64,000 bases of DNA from Tiliqua scincoides. Its lineage: Eukaryota > Chordata > Lepidosauria > Squamata > Scincidae. The notes under the pieces are model-generated. The model did not search any database and was not told the origin of the DNA. It saw nothing but the letters and a program-made list of their open reading frames with translations. The stretch lies in the NCBI RefSeq assembly GCF_035046505.1, contig NC_089821.1, forward strand, positions 56,328,256 to 56,392,255, given 5' to 3'. Shown piece by piece: positions 62,866-64,000 of this stretch. A program made the position numbers and the translations under genes. How positions within the stretch are numbered: position 1 is the first letter of the stretch; every line of letters begins with the position of its first letter.

Positions 62866-63007
62866 GGAGGGGAGCCAGGTGAGGCAGAGCTTCCCCGCCG
62901 TAGTCCTTCCAAAAGCGGAGCGCATGTGCTTGCGCATCTCACAGGGCGGCGGCGCTGCTTTTCGAAGGATTACGGCGAGGAGGCTCTGCCTCACCTGTCG
63001 CCCCTCC
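62866..63007. mobile_element. Palindromic foldback element, copy 2
   Basis: aggtgaggcagagcttccc on the left is mirrored by ggctctgcctcacctgtcg on the right, and tagtccttcc-aaaagc by gcttttcgaaggatta. Same family as 21648-21839, but with a shorter, more CpG-rich centre. Confidence 0.75.
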
Positions 63008-63366
63008 GCCGACCCTCCCTGGAGCGGAGGCGTGTGTATGGGGTATATGTTGGTGTTAAGGGATCGCCTTTATACCAGATGGGCTTTCAAGGCAGATCAA
63101 GGGAAGAGGAGAGTGCCCAAGGCTTTCTCTTAGTGAGGATGTGTTGAGTGTGGTGGTGTGTTGGAGCTTTCCTCCTTGATCTTCGAGGGTGGTAGTGGTA
63201 GCAAGCAGCCCTGTGGTTTCCTGGAGATGAAAGACACTGGTTTGCTGCCGGATGTTGCCCTTGAGGATGGGGAAGAACTCAAGTAAACAGCCTCTTCTTA
63301 CCTTTCCCCTTCGAGCATGCCTGCTAGAGAACAGCGCCAAAACAACAACAACCAGCTTGCGAATTG

Positions 63367-63457
63367 AGGCTGCAATCCTATCCATACTTTCCTGGGAGTA
63401 AGTCTCATTGACTCTAATGGGATATACTTCTGAGTAGACATGCATAGGATTGGGCTC
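63367..63457. mobile_element. 90-bp palindromic MITE (gtaagyccca family)
   Basis: ggctgcaatcctatccatac, gggagtaagtctcattgact and gcataggattgggctc. One of the best-kept copies. Confidence 0.85.
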
Positions 63458-64000
63458 TAAGATGTTCGCAAAACCATTTTAAAAAAATGAACAGGAACTC
63501 CTTCTAAGCAACTTTGTTTGTCTTGGGGTTTAGCATTTGATAGTTCAAAAAAGAAATCAACCCCAAACAAACAAACAAAAAACCCATGGGAGGTGGAACC
63601 CTGCACCTCAAGAGTCTGATCCAACCCCTACTGAGATCAGTAGCAAAACTCTCCTTTCAAAGACCAGGATTGTGGGGAGTGTCTTGATGCCTGTGTTGCT
63701 GGGGTGAGGATTAGAAGAAGGCAAAGGTCCTGATTCGGGCCCCACTGGCACTGAACAGGCATAGTAAAAACCTTTCTCTTGACTTGTTTCAGATCGACAG
63801 GCTCTTGCTTATGTCTCTCTTGCAGGATCTTTATCAAGGTGAATCCAAGTTTATACCAGCCTAACACAGTCTCAGTTTTATAGTACTGCAAGCTGGAGAC
63901 TTATCCTTTTGGGTAACTTAAAACCCTCAGTATTATAGCCCAGAGGAATTTACACCATATTTTGCAACAGTTTAACTTTATTATTAAATTTGTCATAACC

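Overview
This window is vertebrate nuclear DNA, most likely from a squamate reptile (lizard or snake). I infer this from a dense mix of CR1-type LINE 3' ends, many short non-autonomous DNA transposons (hAT-like, Tigger/pogo-like and palindromic MITEs), a 5S rRNA-derived SINE, and a single sparse gene with a very long intron. No prokaryotic gene, CRISPR array or recognisable retroviral or other virus-like element was seen.

Gene content. One gene is well supported, on the + strand. It encodes a 120-residue CD225/dispanin protein that I call IFITM10-like. Its coding sequence lies in two exons, 7329-7541 and 40882-41031, joined in phase 0 across a 33.3 kb intron. Upstream is a GC-rich CpG-island-like promoter (about 5380-6790), followed by a C/T-rich tract and splice acceptor at about 6880-7108. 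The 3' UTR ends near an AATAAA at 41902. A second, unidentified + strand gene may begin near 61.8-62.2 kb, where two perfect CRE palindromes and an inverted CCAAT box precede a short exon candidate with a strong splice donor. In human 11p15.5, DUSP8 follows IFITM10 in the same orientation once the mammal-specific keratin-associated genes are discounted, so a DUSP8-like gene is a reasonable but unproven guess.

Layout. 1-5.3 kb: intergenic, two CR1 copies, a 5S-SINE and two hAT MITEs. 5.4-7.1 kb: promoter island and pyrimidine tract. 7.1-41.9 kb: the IFITM10-like gene, whose intron holds most of the repeats. 42-61 kb: intergenic, rich in palindromic MITEs and hAT elements, with a few repeat-poor stretches that could be regulatory. 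61.8-64 kb: candidate promoter and first exon, a foldback element and a palindromic MITE.

The main points of interest are: a pair of long palindromic (foldback) elements 41 kb apart; a 5S-SINE with a perfect 13-bp target duplication whose 3' tail matches a LINE 3' end elsewhere in the window; many hAT-type elements with readable 8-bp target duplications; an abundant set of MITEs that share the terminus CAATCCTA; and a foldback whose arms start exactly at the edge of a 111-bp direct duplication. All work was by eye, so repeat boundaries not fixed by target duplications are approximate.
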